A stretch of DNA of 64,000 nucleotides from Opitutales bacterium (GTDB lineage: Bacteria; Verrucomicrobiota; Verrucomicrobiia; Opitutales; JABSRG01), in NCBI GenBank assembly GCA_028280845.1, contig JANQKZ010000032.1, positions 69,390 to 133,389 of the forward strand, written 5' to 3'. Position 1 is the stretch's first letter. The number at the start of each line of letters is the position of its first letter. This document shows positions 1 to 7,876 of this stretch, piece by piece. Under the pieces are notes generated by a model. It was not told where the DNA came from and did no database searches. It was given only the letters and a program-made list of their open reading frames with translations. The position numbers were made by a program, and so were the translations under genes.

Positions 1-948
1 TTTAAAAGCAGGCCATTGGATTCCACCAGTCATCGAGGGTCTGGTAAACGAATAGGCTTCAGGGAAGGTGGATGGCCGTTTTCCATCGACCCACACCTCA
101 ATGGGGAAGGATAACCCATCCCTGGCGATGGCCTCGATCCGATTCCCCTCGAATTCAAGCTCAAGGACTCCGTCCTGCCAGAACACATCCTCACCCACGA
201 CAAAGGTCCGGACCCGGTCATCCGCGGCGAGATCCACTTCCGGAAGCACAATCAGAAAGCGCTTATTCAGCTCCGCCATCAGCCACCAGCCATGGTCATT
301 GAGGTGCACTGCATCCTTGAGCAGGTCCCGGGGTTCCAGGTCATGGGTACGCAGATAAGCCTCCCATTCAGTGCGCTGCGGCTGAAGCGCACATCCATAT
401 TCTTCGGCAAATGAGGGAAGATACCATTGGCTCATTTTGTCATTCCACAGCCCTTGCTCCTCCAGGGTAGGAGCCTTGGGATCCGGCCACTCTTTTAAAT
501 GATCGGTTTGAAGAATCACGTCTGCCGTCATCCGGGAACGGAATTGGCGGATAATATCCTCATAATCCACCTGGCTTCCGAATACATGGAATATAATCAG
601 GTCCGGATAAAACGGAAATACATCGTAATGCATGGTCCGCACCAACCGTTGAGAACTGAAGCCTCCAATCGCCAGGTTCCGGATATCCAGGTCGGCATGG
701 GGAAACCGGGCCTTCAGATCTTCCGCTACCGCAGCCGACCAGCCCTGCCCGACAATGGATTGCCCGTAAAAGAGGACTTTTACCCGATTCCGCTGCTCCT
801 CCGTGCTCGATGCCATAAGCTGCATACTGCGCTGAAATCCTACCCCATAGGCGGAGGGGTCAAGGGGGTCGGGAAGAGGGGGAAATGCACCCTCCCCGGG
901 CACAGGGACAAGGAAAGTTAATAAAAAGCAAAGGAAGGCAAATCTCAT
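1..948 (-). CDS. SGNH/GDSL-type hydrolase, secreted, partial (3' end off left edge)
   Basis: Reading leftward from an ATG at 948, an open frame runs without a stop to base 1, giving 316 codons of an incomplete protein. It begins with a hydrophobic signal peptide (MRFAFLCFLLTF). The catalytic-serine block reads VLFYGQSIVGQGW near residue 60, and a later block DAVHLNDHGW supplies the Asp-x-x-His pair typical of SGNH esterases. After about residue 230 the sequence becomes a beta-rich extension. The usual block III Gly-x-Asn-Asp is not evident: the matching stretch is FGSQVDYEDI. SGNH enzymes of this kind often deacetylate polysaccharides, which would suit the locus, but the substrate is not shown. 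Its upstream neighbour is divergent. Confidence 0.8.
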   Translation of the reverse strand, partial: MRFAFLCFLLTFLVPVPGEGAFPPLPDPLDPSAYGVGFQRSMQLMASSTEEQRNRVKVLFYGQSIVGQGWSAAVAEDLKARFPHADLDIRNLAIGGFSSQRLVRTMHYDVFPFYPDLIIFHVFGSQVDYEDIIRQFRSRMTADVILQTDHLKEWPDPKAPTLEEQGLWNDKMSQWYLPSFAEEYGCALQPQRTEWEAYLRTHDLEPRDLLKDAVHLNDHGWWLMAELNKRFLIVLPEVDLAADDRVRTFVVGEDVFWQDGVLELEFEGNRIEAIARDGLSFPIEVWVDGKRPSTFPEAYSFTRPSMTGGIQWPAFK

Positions 949-1071
949 AGGAGTTAACAGGAAGGGCACCTATCACAGGGATAGGACCCATCTCAATGGG
1001 TTTCCGTTGATCGTTGTGCGCGTATCGCGAGTTGCCAACTTCCCCGCCCCACGACAATTTCATACTTCTCT

Positions 1072-3021
1072 ATGAACGCGGATTCTGGAATTTCAGGCTG
1101 GGCCAAAGACCTTTTCTCAGCACTTAAAATCACTCCTGACGACGAGGCTTCTCTCATTCTCGACAAAGCCGAGCAGGTAGCCAACGATCTTGCACCCAAC
1201 ACCCGCCGGCTATGGAATGTGATCCTGTTTTTCCAGGGCATTGCCGTCCTCGCTCCCCTCTTCTGGTTCATGGTCGTGCGCGAACGCTGGGAGGTGCCGT
1301 TTACCGCATATGGGGTTGTCTTCTGCACGGTCGCCGTGGTCTTAATCTGCTGGTATGTCCGCTGGCGAGGCATGCAGCATGCCTGGGCCCGGGCTCGCAT
1401 GGTGGCAGAAATTGCGCGGTCCGAGACAGTTACCGCGCAGGTCGCTCCCCAGGCCACCGCCCAAGCTCTGAAAGGCGCGCCTTATCTCAGCAAAGTTGCG
1501 AGCCGGATGTCGGCCCACTTGTCCTTCCCAGGCACCTCCCTTGAGCAGCGACGCACCCTGTACCGCGAGCTGCGCATCGAGGATCAACTGAATTACTATC
1601 GCTTGAAACGTAAGCAGGCCGTGAAGGAGCGGAAGGGATTGAGTAAAGTTGTAACGCTTTCCCTGGACGCGGCCCTGTTTCTTTCCGTGGCTGGCCTAGC
1701 CGTATCACTTCGGGATGGAGCAGACCGCTGGCTGGACTGGTCGAGTTCCGATTACTTTCTCGGCTTCATGGGAACCGCGCTCCCCCTGATTGCCATCTTG
1801 GCCCAACTGCGAGGCGCTTACCTCGAACTCAATCGCCGGGTTGGCCGCTATGCCCAGCAAATCGAATATCTGGACAGTACCCTCTTGGAGATTAGTCGCA
1901 TCCAGGGGAATGCTGAGCTGGAAAATATGGTGGCTGAAACCGAACGAACGCTCCTGGGCGAAGTGGTAGAGTGGTATTATCAGGTGGAACACACCGAGCC
2001 CTACTATCGAGCCAGGCAGGGGGATACACAGAATGAGGAACTCACGCAACTCAGGGGCCGGCGCGCCGGCCTGTTTCCCAGGGTCATGGGAGCGATCGGA
2101 TTCGGCGCGGGATTCATCGGTAAAGTCCTCTTCGGGCGGCTATTGGTCGTAGCCATTTCGGTGGTCCTGACCACCGCACTCATTCACTACAAGCGCGCCC
2201 CAGATGACCCATCTATCCACTCCACGCTCAGGTTGGAGGACGGCCTCATGCTGTCGCCTGAACCGGGGAAACCTTATACCCCCTGGGCTCCCAAACCGGA
2301 ATACGCTGACAATGGATTTTTCATGATCGTCCATGGTCTACGGAACGGCGTCGACTTTGAAGCTACGGGTGACAATTGGATGACCCGGTTTGAAGTCGCT
2401 CTTCGCGAACAACTCGGCCCTGACCAACCCGATATATGCCTGGTCGATTGGCATGTCGCGGCTCGACCATCAGATGACATTAGAGGAACCCTCGACAGCA
2501 GCTACCTCCAGGCTCTCGGGCTGCCCCCCGGGGCCTACGATATGATGAATGACTTGTCTATGATTCGACCACAGGGGGAGCGGATCGGAGAGTTGGTCGG
2601 GTTCAAGCTCGCGCGGGCCATCCGGAACGGAAGTATCCGCCGGGACCGCCCCATGCACCTCGTCGGCCATAGCGCGGGCGGCTTTGTCGTCTTAAATGCA
2701 GCCATAGTTTTGCAAGAACTTGGACTCGCCCCGGATACCCTGCGAGTGACCATGCTCGACACACCCTTACCCGTAAAAGCCGACATCCTGAAAATTGCTC
2801 ATGAGCATCCTGTCGATTACTATGCAACCTCCACCTTTGCCCAGATGGTGCCGGCCGATGGGTTTACACCAGGCTTTCGCCGATTCTCCAAAACGCCTCC
2901 CGAGGGAGTCGACCCTTATATCGGAGCTCACTCCTTCGCCTACACCTATTATATTCATTCGATTCGAAACCCGAATGGAGAGGACGGCTTTTCCCTCTCT
3001 CCCTTTTCAAAGGGAAATTAA
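1072..3021 (+). CDS. Multi-pass membrane protein with C-terminal alpha/beta-hydrolase (lipase-like) domain; SLATT/DUF4231-like N-terminal half
   Basis: The protein has 649 aa. Hydrophobic segments lie at about 48-69, 77-97, 194-213, 228-249 and 353-371. Between the first two pairs is a stretch with AEIARSE (112-118) and RIEDQLNYYRLKRKQ (168-182), which resembles the R..DQ..YY..K pattern of DUF4231/SLATT two-helix membrane domains. That likeness is by eye only. The C-terminal part (about 412-649) looks like an alpha/beta hydrolase: IVHG strand at 419-422, nucleophile elbow GHSAGG at 532-537 (Ser534), candidate Asp563 (MLDTPLP) and His620 (GAHSF). A lipase or esterase tethered to the membrane is the simplest reading. 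No neighbour gives the substrate. Confidence 0.7.
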   Translation: MNADSGISGWAKDLFSALKITPDDEASLILDKAEQVANDLAPNTRRLWNVILFFQGIAVLAPLFWFMVVRERWEVPFTAYGVVFCTVAVVLICWYVRWRGMQHAWARARMVAEIARSETVTAQVAPQATAQALKGAPYLSKVASRMSAHLSFPGTSLEQRRTLYRELRIEDQLNYYRLKRKQAVKERKGLSKVVTLSLDAALFLSVAGLAVSLRDGADRWLDWSSSDYFLGFMGTALPLIAILAQLRGAYLELNRRVGRYAQQIEYLDSTLLEISRIQGNAELENMVAETERTLLGEVVEWYYQVEHTEPYYRARQGDTQNEELTQLRGRRAGLFPRVMGAIGFGAGFIGKVLFGRLLVVAISVVLTTALIHYKRAPDDPSIHSTLRLEDGLMLSPEPGKPYTPWAPKPEYADNGFFMIVHGLRNGVDFEATGDNWMTRFEVALREQLGPDQPDICLVDWHVAARPSDDIRGTLDSSYLQALGLPPGAYDMMNDLSMIRPQGERIGELVGFKLARAIRNGSIRRDRPMHLVGHSAGGFVVLNAAIVLQELGLAPDTLRVTMLDTPLPVKADILKIAHEHPVDYYATSTFAQMVPADGFTPGFRRFSKTPPEGVDPYIGAHSFAYTYYIHSIRNPNGEDGFSLSPFSKGN

Positions 3022-3064
3022 CCGCTGACGATTGAAAACGTTCACATCCTAACCAGTTTTACTC

Positions 3065-3940
3065 ATGACAAAAACTATTCTTATTACCGGATCCAGCAGC
3101 GGCTTTGGGAAATCCTCCGCAGAATTCCTCCTTGAAAAAGGACACACAGTCATCGCCACCATGCGCGCCCCTGAGGGCCGCAACCAGACAACTGCCGATG
3201 AACTCAAGGCAAAGGGTGCCAACATCGTCGAAATGGATGTCGCCAGCGACGAGAGTGTGGACCGGGCAATTCAAACCGCCCTGGCGGTCAACGGATCAAT
3301 CGATGTGGTGGTCAACAATGCCGGGATCGGTGTAGTCGGGCTCCAGGAGGCCTATACCCCGGATGACTGGAAGCACCTCTTCGAAATTAATGTCTTCGGA
3401 GTCCAGCGTGTGTGCCGGGCTATCCTCCCTCATATGAGAGAACGGGGCAGTGGCCTGTTACTCCAGGTGTCCAGCTTGCTTGGCCGGATATGCATCCCCT
3501 TCTACGGGCCCTACAATGCCTCGAAGTGGGCCCTCGAAGCGCTGTGTGAAAACTACCGCGTAGAGTTATCCCGGTTTGGGGTGGATGTCGCCATCATTGA
3601 ACCGGGGGGATATGCCACTGATTTCATGGACCGCCTCATGCCTCCCGGCGACCAGGAACGGTCCGCAGGCTACGGTGACTTTGCCCATGCTCCCCAAAGC
3701 TCCCTGGAAAACTTTGAAAAAGCCCTCGAAGCGAATCCTCAACAAAACCCACTCGACGTGTCGAACGCCATCGTCTCAGTCATTGAGACCCCTGCAGGTG
3801 AACGCCCCTTTCGAACCGTGGTCGATAAGCTAGGCATGGGGGCTCCCCTCATCGATTATAATGAGCATCTCGCCAAGGTCACGGAGGGCATTTACTCCGC
3901 CTTCGGCACTCAAGATCTCCTCAAACTCAAGACCCAATAA
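3065..3940 (+). CDS. Short-chain dehydrogenase/reductase (classical SDR)
   Basis: This is a 291-aa NAD(P)-dependent oxidoreductase. It has the glycine-rich cofactor motif TGSSSGFG near residue 8, NNAG near residue 90, a Ser in the VSSLLG strand and the catalytic YNASK (Tyr-x3-Lys) near residue 150. The C-terminal third is longer than in FabG-type SDRs and resembles retinol-dehydrogenase-like or 'SDR family oxidoreductase' proteins that act on bulky alcohols. It has no signal peptide, so it should be cytoplasmic. It starts 43 bp after the lipase-like gene and may be cotranscribed with it. Substrate unknown. Confidence 0.88.
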   Translation: MTKTILITGSSSGFGKSSAEFLLEKGHTVIATMRAPEGRNQTTADELKAKGANIVEMDVASDESVDRAIQTALAVNGSIDVVVNNAGIGVVGLQEAYTPDDWKHLFEINVFGVQRVCRAILPHMRERGSGLLLQVSSLLGRICIPFYGPYNASKWALEALCENYRVELSRFGVDVAIIEPGGYATDFMDRLMPPGDQERSAGYGDFAHAPQSSLENFEKALEANPQQNPLDVSNAIVSVIETPAGERPFRTVVDKLGMGAPLIDYNEHLAKVTEGIYSAFGTQDLLKLKTQ

Positions 3941-4080
3941 ACCCCTACCCGATTCGTTGTTCTTATCGAACCCGGCAGGCTGCGCCACGCCGTAGCGTCA
4001 ACGAAGGCGGCCCGCGCCAAAGAGCTAGAGCAATCTGCATCGGTGACGAGGCCAACAACCATCTTCTCTCTCCTCCTCAA

Positions 4081-4728
4081 CTACTCCAGTTCCTTAATCC
4101 GAATGTTTTTATACGAAACGACCTTAGCCTCGTCCTGGAAACTGATGTAGCCAGCCATGGGCCTGCTTTTCATGGCTGACTTGCTCAGGTCAAGGGCCTG
4201 GATGAGTTGACCATTCAGGAACACCACCAGGTGGGAGTCTTTCATTACGATCTGATAGCGGTTCCATTCGCCTGCCGGCTTTACCGCATTCACAAAGGGG
4301 GCCGTCGTGCGTATAATTCCCCCGCAATCATGATTCCCGGGCTTTTCCAGATGGTGCGTATCCAGGATCTGTATTTCAAAACCGCTGGCGACATGATCAC
4401 CCAGGTCTCCCACCCGTAGGAACACCCCAGAATTCCCCTCGGGAGCAAACTTAAAGTCTACCTCCAGAACATAGTTGCGATAAATCTTTTCCGAGGTCAG
4501 GTAGGCATCGTAACGCTGCCACCCCTCTTCTCCTTCTCTGGGATGAAGGGTGATTACGCCATCCTTCACAATCCAGTTGCCGGTGGTATTCCACCCGGTC
4601 AGATCCTTCCCATTGAAAAGATCAACCCAGCCAGATTCCGACCACTCGGTGATTTCGTCCGCCTGGAGGGAGACTCCCATGGCGAAAGTGAATATAGTCA
4701 AAAATCGGGGTAAGGAGAACGTCTTCAT
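4081..4728 (-). CDS. DUF1080 family protein (3-keto-disaccharide hydrolase-like), secreted
   Basis: The protein has 215 aa: a signal peptide (MKTFSLPRFLTIFTFAMGVSLQA) followed by a single DUF1080 jelly-roll domain. Family hallmarks are visible: WVDLFNGKDLTGW, an NSGVFLRV strand, FEIQILDTH and a C-terminal YKNIRIKELE. Family members hydrolyse 3-keto-glycosides or bind glycans, and they are concanavalin-like folds acting in the periplasm or outside the cell. The next gene rightward (4864) is a second DUF1080 protein on the opposite strand. The two start sites face each other across about 135 bp, so they are divergently transcribed paralogues. Confidence 0.88.
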   Translation of the reverse strand: MKTFSLPRFLTIFTFAMGVSLQADEITEWSESGWVDLFNGKDLTGWNTTGNWIVKDGVITLHPREGEEGWQRYDAYLTSEKIYRNYVLEVDFKFAPEGNSGVFLRVGDLGDHVASGFEIQILDTHHLEKPGNHDCGGIIRTTAPFVNAVKPAGEWNRYQIVMKDSHLVVFLNGQLIQALDLSKSAMKSRPMAGYISFQDEAKVVSYKNIRIKELE

Positions 4729-4863
4729 GCAGGTTTTCTAGGGAGTGGCAGACACCAGGGCCAGCCCTTTCCCCGCTTTTTCCTTGTTACCCTGCCCTCC
4801 GCTCACAGGATAGGGAAAGGAGTCGATTCGACCTTCACCCGATACGGGTATCACCCCACCCCC

Positions 4864-5589
4864 ATGAAAACCCTGCTTACCCCACTCATCCTGTTGACCC
4901 TCCTTACAGCTCCGGCCACCTCCGGAGAATGGGTATCCCTCTTCGATGGAAAGTCCCTCCAGGGATGGACCCCAAAAATCACCGGATACCCGCTCGGGGA
5001 AAACCCGGGAGAGATATTCCGCGTCAAAGATGGCGTCATCCATGTGAGCTATGACGCTTTCGAGGAATTTGAGGACCGCTTCGGTCACTTGTTTTACCAA
5101 ACCCCCTACTCCCACTACATCTTCCGCATGGAGTATCGCTTCTTTGGTGACCAGGCCAAAGGCGGACCGGATTGGGCTTACCGCAACAGTGGTGTCATGG
5201 TCCATGGGCAATCCCCCGAATCCATGGGGCTCGATCAGGAATTCCCCGTATGTGTCGAAGTCCAGGTCCTCGGTGCCGATCCCGGCAAAACCCGGAGCAC
5301 CGGCAACCTCTGCACCCCGGGGACCATGGTCTTCATGAATGGGGAACTAAATGAAGACCATTGCACCGATTCGTCCTCCAAGAGTTTCCCCGGCGACCAA
5401 TGGGTCACTCTGGAAATCCATGTCAATGGAAATGATGAAATCATTCACTACATCAATGGAGAAGAGGTCCTCCGCTACCAGCAACCTCACAAAGACGATG
5501 GCACCATGCTCTCCGCTGGCACCATCTCCCTCCAGGCCGAAAGCCATGGGTGCGAGTTTCGCAACATCATGATCAAGGTGCTGGAATAA
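4864..5589 (+). CDS. DUF1080 family protein (3-keto-disaccharide hydrolase-like), secreted
   Basis: The protein has 241 aa with an N-terminal signal peptide (MKTLLTPLILLTLLTAPATS). The DUF1080 pattern is clear: WVSLFDGKSLQGW, YRNSGVMVHGQ, VCVEVQVLG, and a terminal FRNIMIKVLE. It heads a rightward run with rpiB-like, dhaK, dhaL and sulfatase genes, so its product should feed that pathway. It differs from its divergent neighbour by an insertion after the first strand (YPLGENPGEIFRVKDG), so it is a distant paralogue rather than a recent duplicate. The hydrolytic role is inferred from characterised family members. Confidence 0.88.
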   Translation: MKTLLTPLILLTLLTAPATSGEWVSLFDGKSLQGWTPKITGYPLGENPGEIFRVKDGVIHVSYDAFEEFEDRFGHLFYQTPYSHYIFRMEYRFFGDQAKGGPDWAYRNSGVMVHGQSPESMGLDQEFPVCVEVQVLGADPGKTRSTGNLCTPGTMVFMNGELNEDHCTDSSSKSFPGDQWVTLEIHVNGNDEIIHYINGEEVLRYQQPHKDDGTMLSAGTISLQAESHGCEFRNIMIKVLE

Positions 5590-5654
5590 GCCCTCACTTT
5601 ACGGACCACTCCTTTTGCATTGCGGTGGCACAGCCAGAATTCCACCCTCAAGCC

Positions 5655-6125
5655 ATGGCTGGACATGAGGACCCCGTAAAGACCATTGCAATCGGCTGTG
5701 ACCCGAACGCTGCCTCACTCAAACAAGTCCTGATCGAGTATCTCCAATCCCTCGGCTTGGGGGTGAAGGACTTTGGCAGCGACGATCCCATCTATGCTAA
5801 TGTCGCCGTCGAAGTAGCTCGCGCCGTGGCCGCCGGCCAACATTGGCGCGGCATCATCCTGTGTGGCACTGGTCTCGGGGTTTGCCTCGCGGCAAACAAG
5901 GTTGAGGGCGCCTACGCGGTCACCTGCACCGACCCCTACTCCACCGAGCGATCCATCAAGAGTAACAATGCCAATATTTTGACCATGGGCTCCTTAGTCG
6001 TTGGCCCGGAACTCGCCAAGTCTCTGGTTACCACCTGGGTGAATGCTGAATACGAGCCCGGCGGCCGCTCCGAACCCAAAGTGGCCCGCATCCGCGAGCT
6101 CGAACAGGAACTCCGCACCCCCTGA
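5655..6125 (+). CDS. rpiB: RpiB/LacAB family sugar-phosphate isomerase
   Basis: The start at 5655 (MAGHEDPVKTIAIG) is preferred because the open frame upstream overlaps the DUF1080 gene and reads as noise. The resulting 156 aa match the family's usual 145-160. The fold signature is present: CDPNAASLK at the N-terminus, the active-site loop CGTGLGVCLAANK (catalytic Cys near residue 74) and SNNANILTMGS. The enzyme interconverts aldose and ketose phosphates in the cytoplasm. Adjacent dhaK and dhaL suggest the substrate could be a tetrulose phosphate rather than ribose 5-phosphate, since RpiB homologues paired with DhaK-type kinases act in erythrulose/threitol catabolism. That assignment is inference. 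Confidence 0.85.
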   Translation: MAGHEDPVKTIAIGCDPNAASLKQVLIEYLQSLGLGVKDFGSDDPIYANVAVEVARAVAAGQHWRGIILCGTGLGVCLAANKVEGAYAVTCTDPYSTERSIKSNNANILTMGSLVVGPELAKSLVTTWVNAEYEPGGRSEPKVARIRELEQELRTP

Positions 6126-6137
6126 TTTCCTCCCCCA

Positions 6138-6174
6138 GTCATTGCGAGGAGCCAAGCGACGCGGCAATCCCATC
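6138..6174. repeat. Dispersed palindromic repeat of the 'CATTGCGAGGAGC...GCGGCAATC' type
   Basis: The spacer between the rpiB-like gene and dhaK holds GTCATTGCGAGGAGC and, downstream, GACGCGGCAATCCC. ATTGC (from 6141) and GCAAT (to 6168) can pair, so the stretch folds into an imperfect hairpin. Nearly identical short palindromes recur in intergenic spaces of many unrelated bacterial genomes. Here it sits inside an otherwise tight operon. Only one copy was seen in the window. Confidence 0.6.
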
Positions 6175-6217
6175 TCCCTTTCCCCATTTCTATTTTCCAT
6201 CTCTACCCCACACCCCC

Positions 6218-7216
6218 ATGCAACGCATCTTCAACGACCCCGATGATATCGTGAACGAAATGGTCGACGGCTTTGTCGCCGCCCACCCGGACATTGTCAC
6301 CCCAACGGCCAACCCACGAGTGCTGAAAACCGCTTTCACTTACCCGGAGCCCAAAGTCGGTGTCGTTACCGGAGGCGGATCCGGACACAAGCCCGCCTTC
6401 ATCGGCTATATCGGTAAAAACATGGTGGACGCGGTCGCTATCGGTGAAATCTTCTCCTCCCCCTCTGCCAAAAATTTCCTCGATGCTTTCAAGGCGGCCG
6501 ACCAGGGCAAAGGAGTCGCCTGCCTCTACGGGAATTACGCCGGAGACAATATGAATGTGAAAATTGCCATCGAGGACGCCGAAGACGATGACATCGAAGT
6601 CAAAACCGTGGTGGCCAACGATGATGTCCCTTCCGCGCCAGGGGATGAGAGGGAGAAGCGGCGCGGCGTAGCCGGAGAAGTGCTCATGTGGAAAGTGGGG
6701 GGAGCCAAGGCAGCAATGGGAGGGACCCTCGACGAAGTAATTGCAACCGCTCAAAAGGCTATCGATCATTGCCGCAGTGTCGGCATCGGCCTGACGCCCT
6801 GTACCATTCCATCCGTGGGTAAGGCGAACTTCTCCATCGAGCCAGGTAAAATGGAAGTGGGGATCGGTCACCATGGAGAACCAGGCATCCAGGTGGATGA
6901 TTTGAAGAGCGCAGATGAAATGGCCCAGATGTCTTTGGATATTATATTGCCCGATTTACCTTTCGCTTCGGGCGACGAAGTCGTCGCCTTAGTCTCTGGC
7001 CTTGGGGCGACTCCAGTTATGGAGCTCTACGTCTACTACCGCAAGGTAGCTCAACTCCTGGGAGATGCTGGTATTTCCGTATACCGTCCATTCGTTGGAA
7101 ATTACTTTACCTCTCTTGAAATGATGGGAGTCACCCTGACCCTCATGAAGTTGGACGAAGAACTCAAAACCTGCATGGATTTCGAAGCCTACTCCGTAGG
7201 TCTCAAACAAAGCTGA
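6218..7216 (+). CDS. dhaK: Dihydroxyacetone kinase-type subunit DhaK (ketose kinase substrate-binding subunit)
   Basis: The protein has 332 aa, full length for DhaK. It shows the substrate-loop motif GGGSGHKPAF near residue 54 and the hemiaminal-forming histidine region GHHGEPGI near residue 220, where the usual GIHGEPG has His for Ile. DhaK binds dihydroxyacetone or related short ketoses covalently while DhaL supplies the phosphoryl group. dhaL follows after 4 bp, so the two are translationally linked. No dhaM (PTS donor) gene is nearby, so an ATP-dependent two-subunit enzyme is likely. The neighbouring rpiB-like isomerase points to erythrulose or a similar tetrulose as a possible substrate. 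This is inference. Confidence 0.92.
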   Translation: MQRIFNDPDDIVNEMVDGFVAAHPDIVTPTANPRVLKTAFTYPEPKVGVVTGGGSGHKPAFIGYIGKNMVDAVAIGEIFSSPSAKNFLDAFKAADQGKGVACLYGNYAGDNMNVKIAIEDAEDDDIEVKTVVANDDVPSAPGDEREKRRGVAGEVLMWKVGGAKAAMGGTLDEVIATAQKAIDHCRSVGIGLTPCTIPSVGKANFSIEPGKMEVGIGHHGEPGIQVDDLKSADEMAQMSLDIILPDLPFASGDEVVALVSGLGATPVMELYVYYRKVAQLLGDAGISVYRPFVGNYFTSLEMMGVTLTLMKLDEELKTCMDFEAYSVGLKQS

Positions 7217-7220
7217 CCCC

Positions 7221-7862
7221 ATGCCCCAATCCTTCCCCAACGCAGGAAATGCCATCATCGTCCTCGCCCTCCGCGATGTCATCGTGGAGCACAAGGCCTA
7301 CCTCAGCGAGGTCGATGGAGCCATTGGTGATGGAGATCACGGGATCAATATGGCCAAAGGGTTTTCCATGGCCGCCGACAGCCTCGATCCAACCGCAAGT
7401 TTGAGTGAGGGATTCAAGCACTTAGGCAACACCTTGTTGGAGGACATCGGTGGATCCATGGGCCCTCTATATGGAAATTTCTTCCGCAAGATGGCCCGGG
7501 CATCCCGCAAGGAAGCGCGGATCACAGCAACCGTGTTCGAAACGATGCTGTCCGATGCCGTTACTTCACTGGTGGACCTGGGGGGCGCCAAGGTAGGAGA
7601 CAAAACCCTCCTGGATGTATTGGACCCCGCTATGACCGCCTATCGCGAAGCGTTGGCCACCGGTGAGTCCTTTGAAAACGCCCTTGGCATCCTTGGTGCT
7701 TCGGCGGAAGCAGCCAAAGAGGGAACCAAAGACATGGTGGCCAAACTGGGCCGGGCCGCCCGACTCGGCGAACGCTCTCGAGGTGTAATCGATGCCGGAG
7801 CGGCATCTTGTTCCCTGATCCTCAACACCCTCTCTGCAGAATTCACCAAGCGGCTAGGATAA
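7221..7862 (+). CDS. dhaL: Dihydroxyacetone kinase-type subunit DhaL (nucleotide-binding subunit)
   Basis: The protein has 213 aa and the all-helical DhaL fold. The Mg-nucleotide ligands are in DGAIGDGDHGIN near residue 33, followed by GGSMGPLYGNFF and, near the end, DAGAASCSLIL. It would carry the nucleotide that phosphorylates the ketose held by DhaK. It starts 4 bp after dhaK and ends 14 bp before a sulfatase gene, so all belong to one transcript. Cytoplasmic, with no odd features. In PTS systems DhaL holds tightly bound ADP and is recharged by DhaM. Absence of dhaM here favours free ATP use. Confidence 0.92.
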   Translation: MPQSFPNAGNAIIVLALRDVIVEHKAYLSEVDGAIGDGDHGINMAKGFSMAADSLDPTASLSEGFKHLGNTLLEDIGGSMGPLYGNFFRKMARASRKEARITATVFETMLSDAVTSLVDLGGAKVGDKTLLDVLDPAMTAYREALATGESFENALGILGASAEAAKEGTKDMVAKLGRAARLGERSRGVIDAGAASCSLILNTLSAEFTKRLG

Positions 7863-7876
7863 TCCCTCTTCCCTCC

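Noticed and set aside
499-921. Plus-strand open frame of 140 codons
   Set aside because: It is antisense to the SGNH hydrolase, which has a signal peptide and clear catalytic blocks. The plus frame has no recognisable motif.
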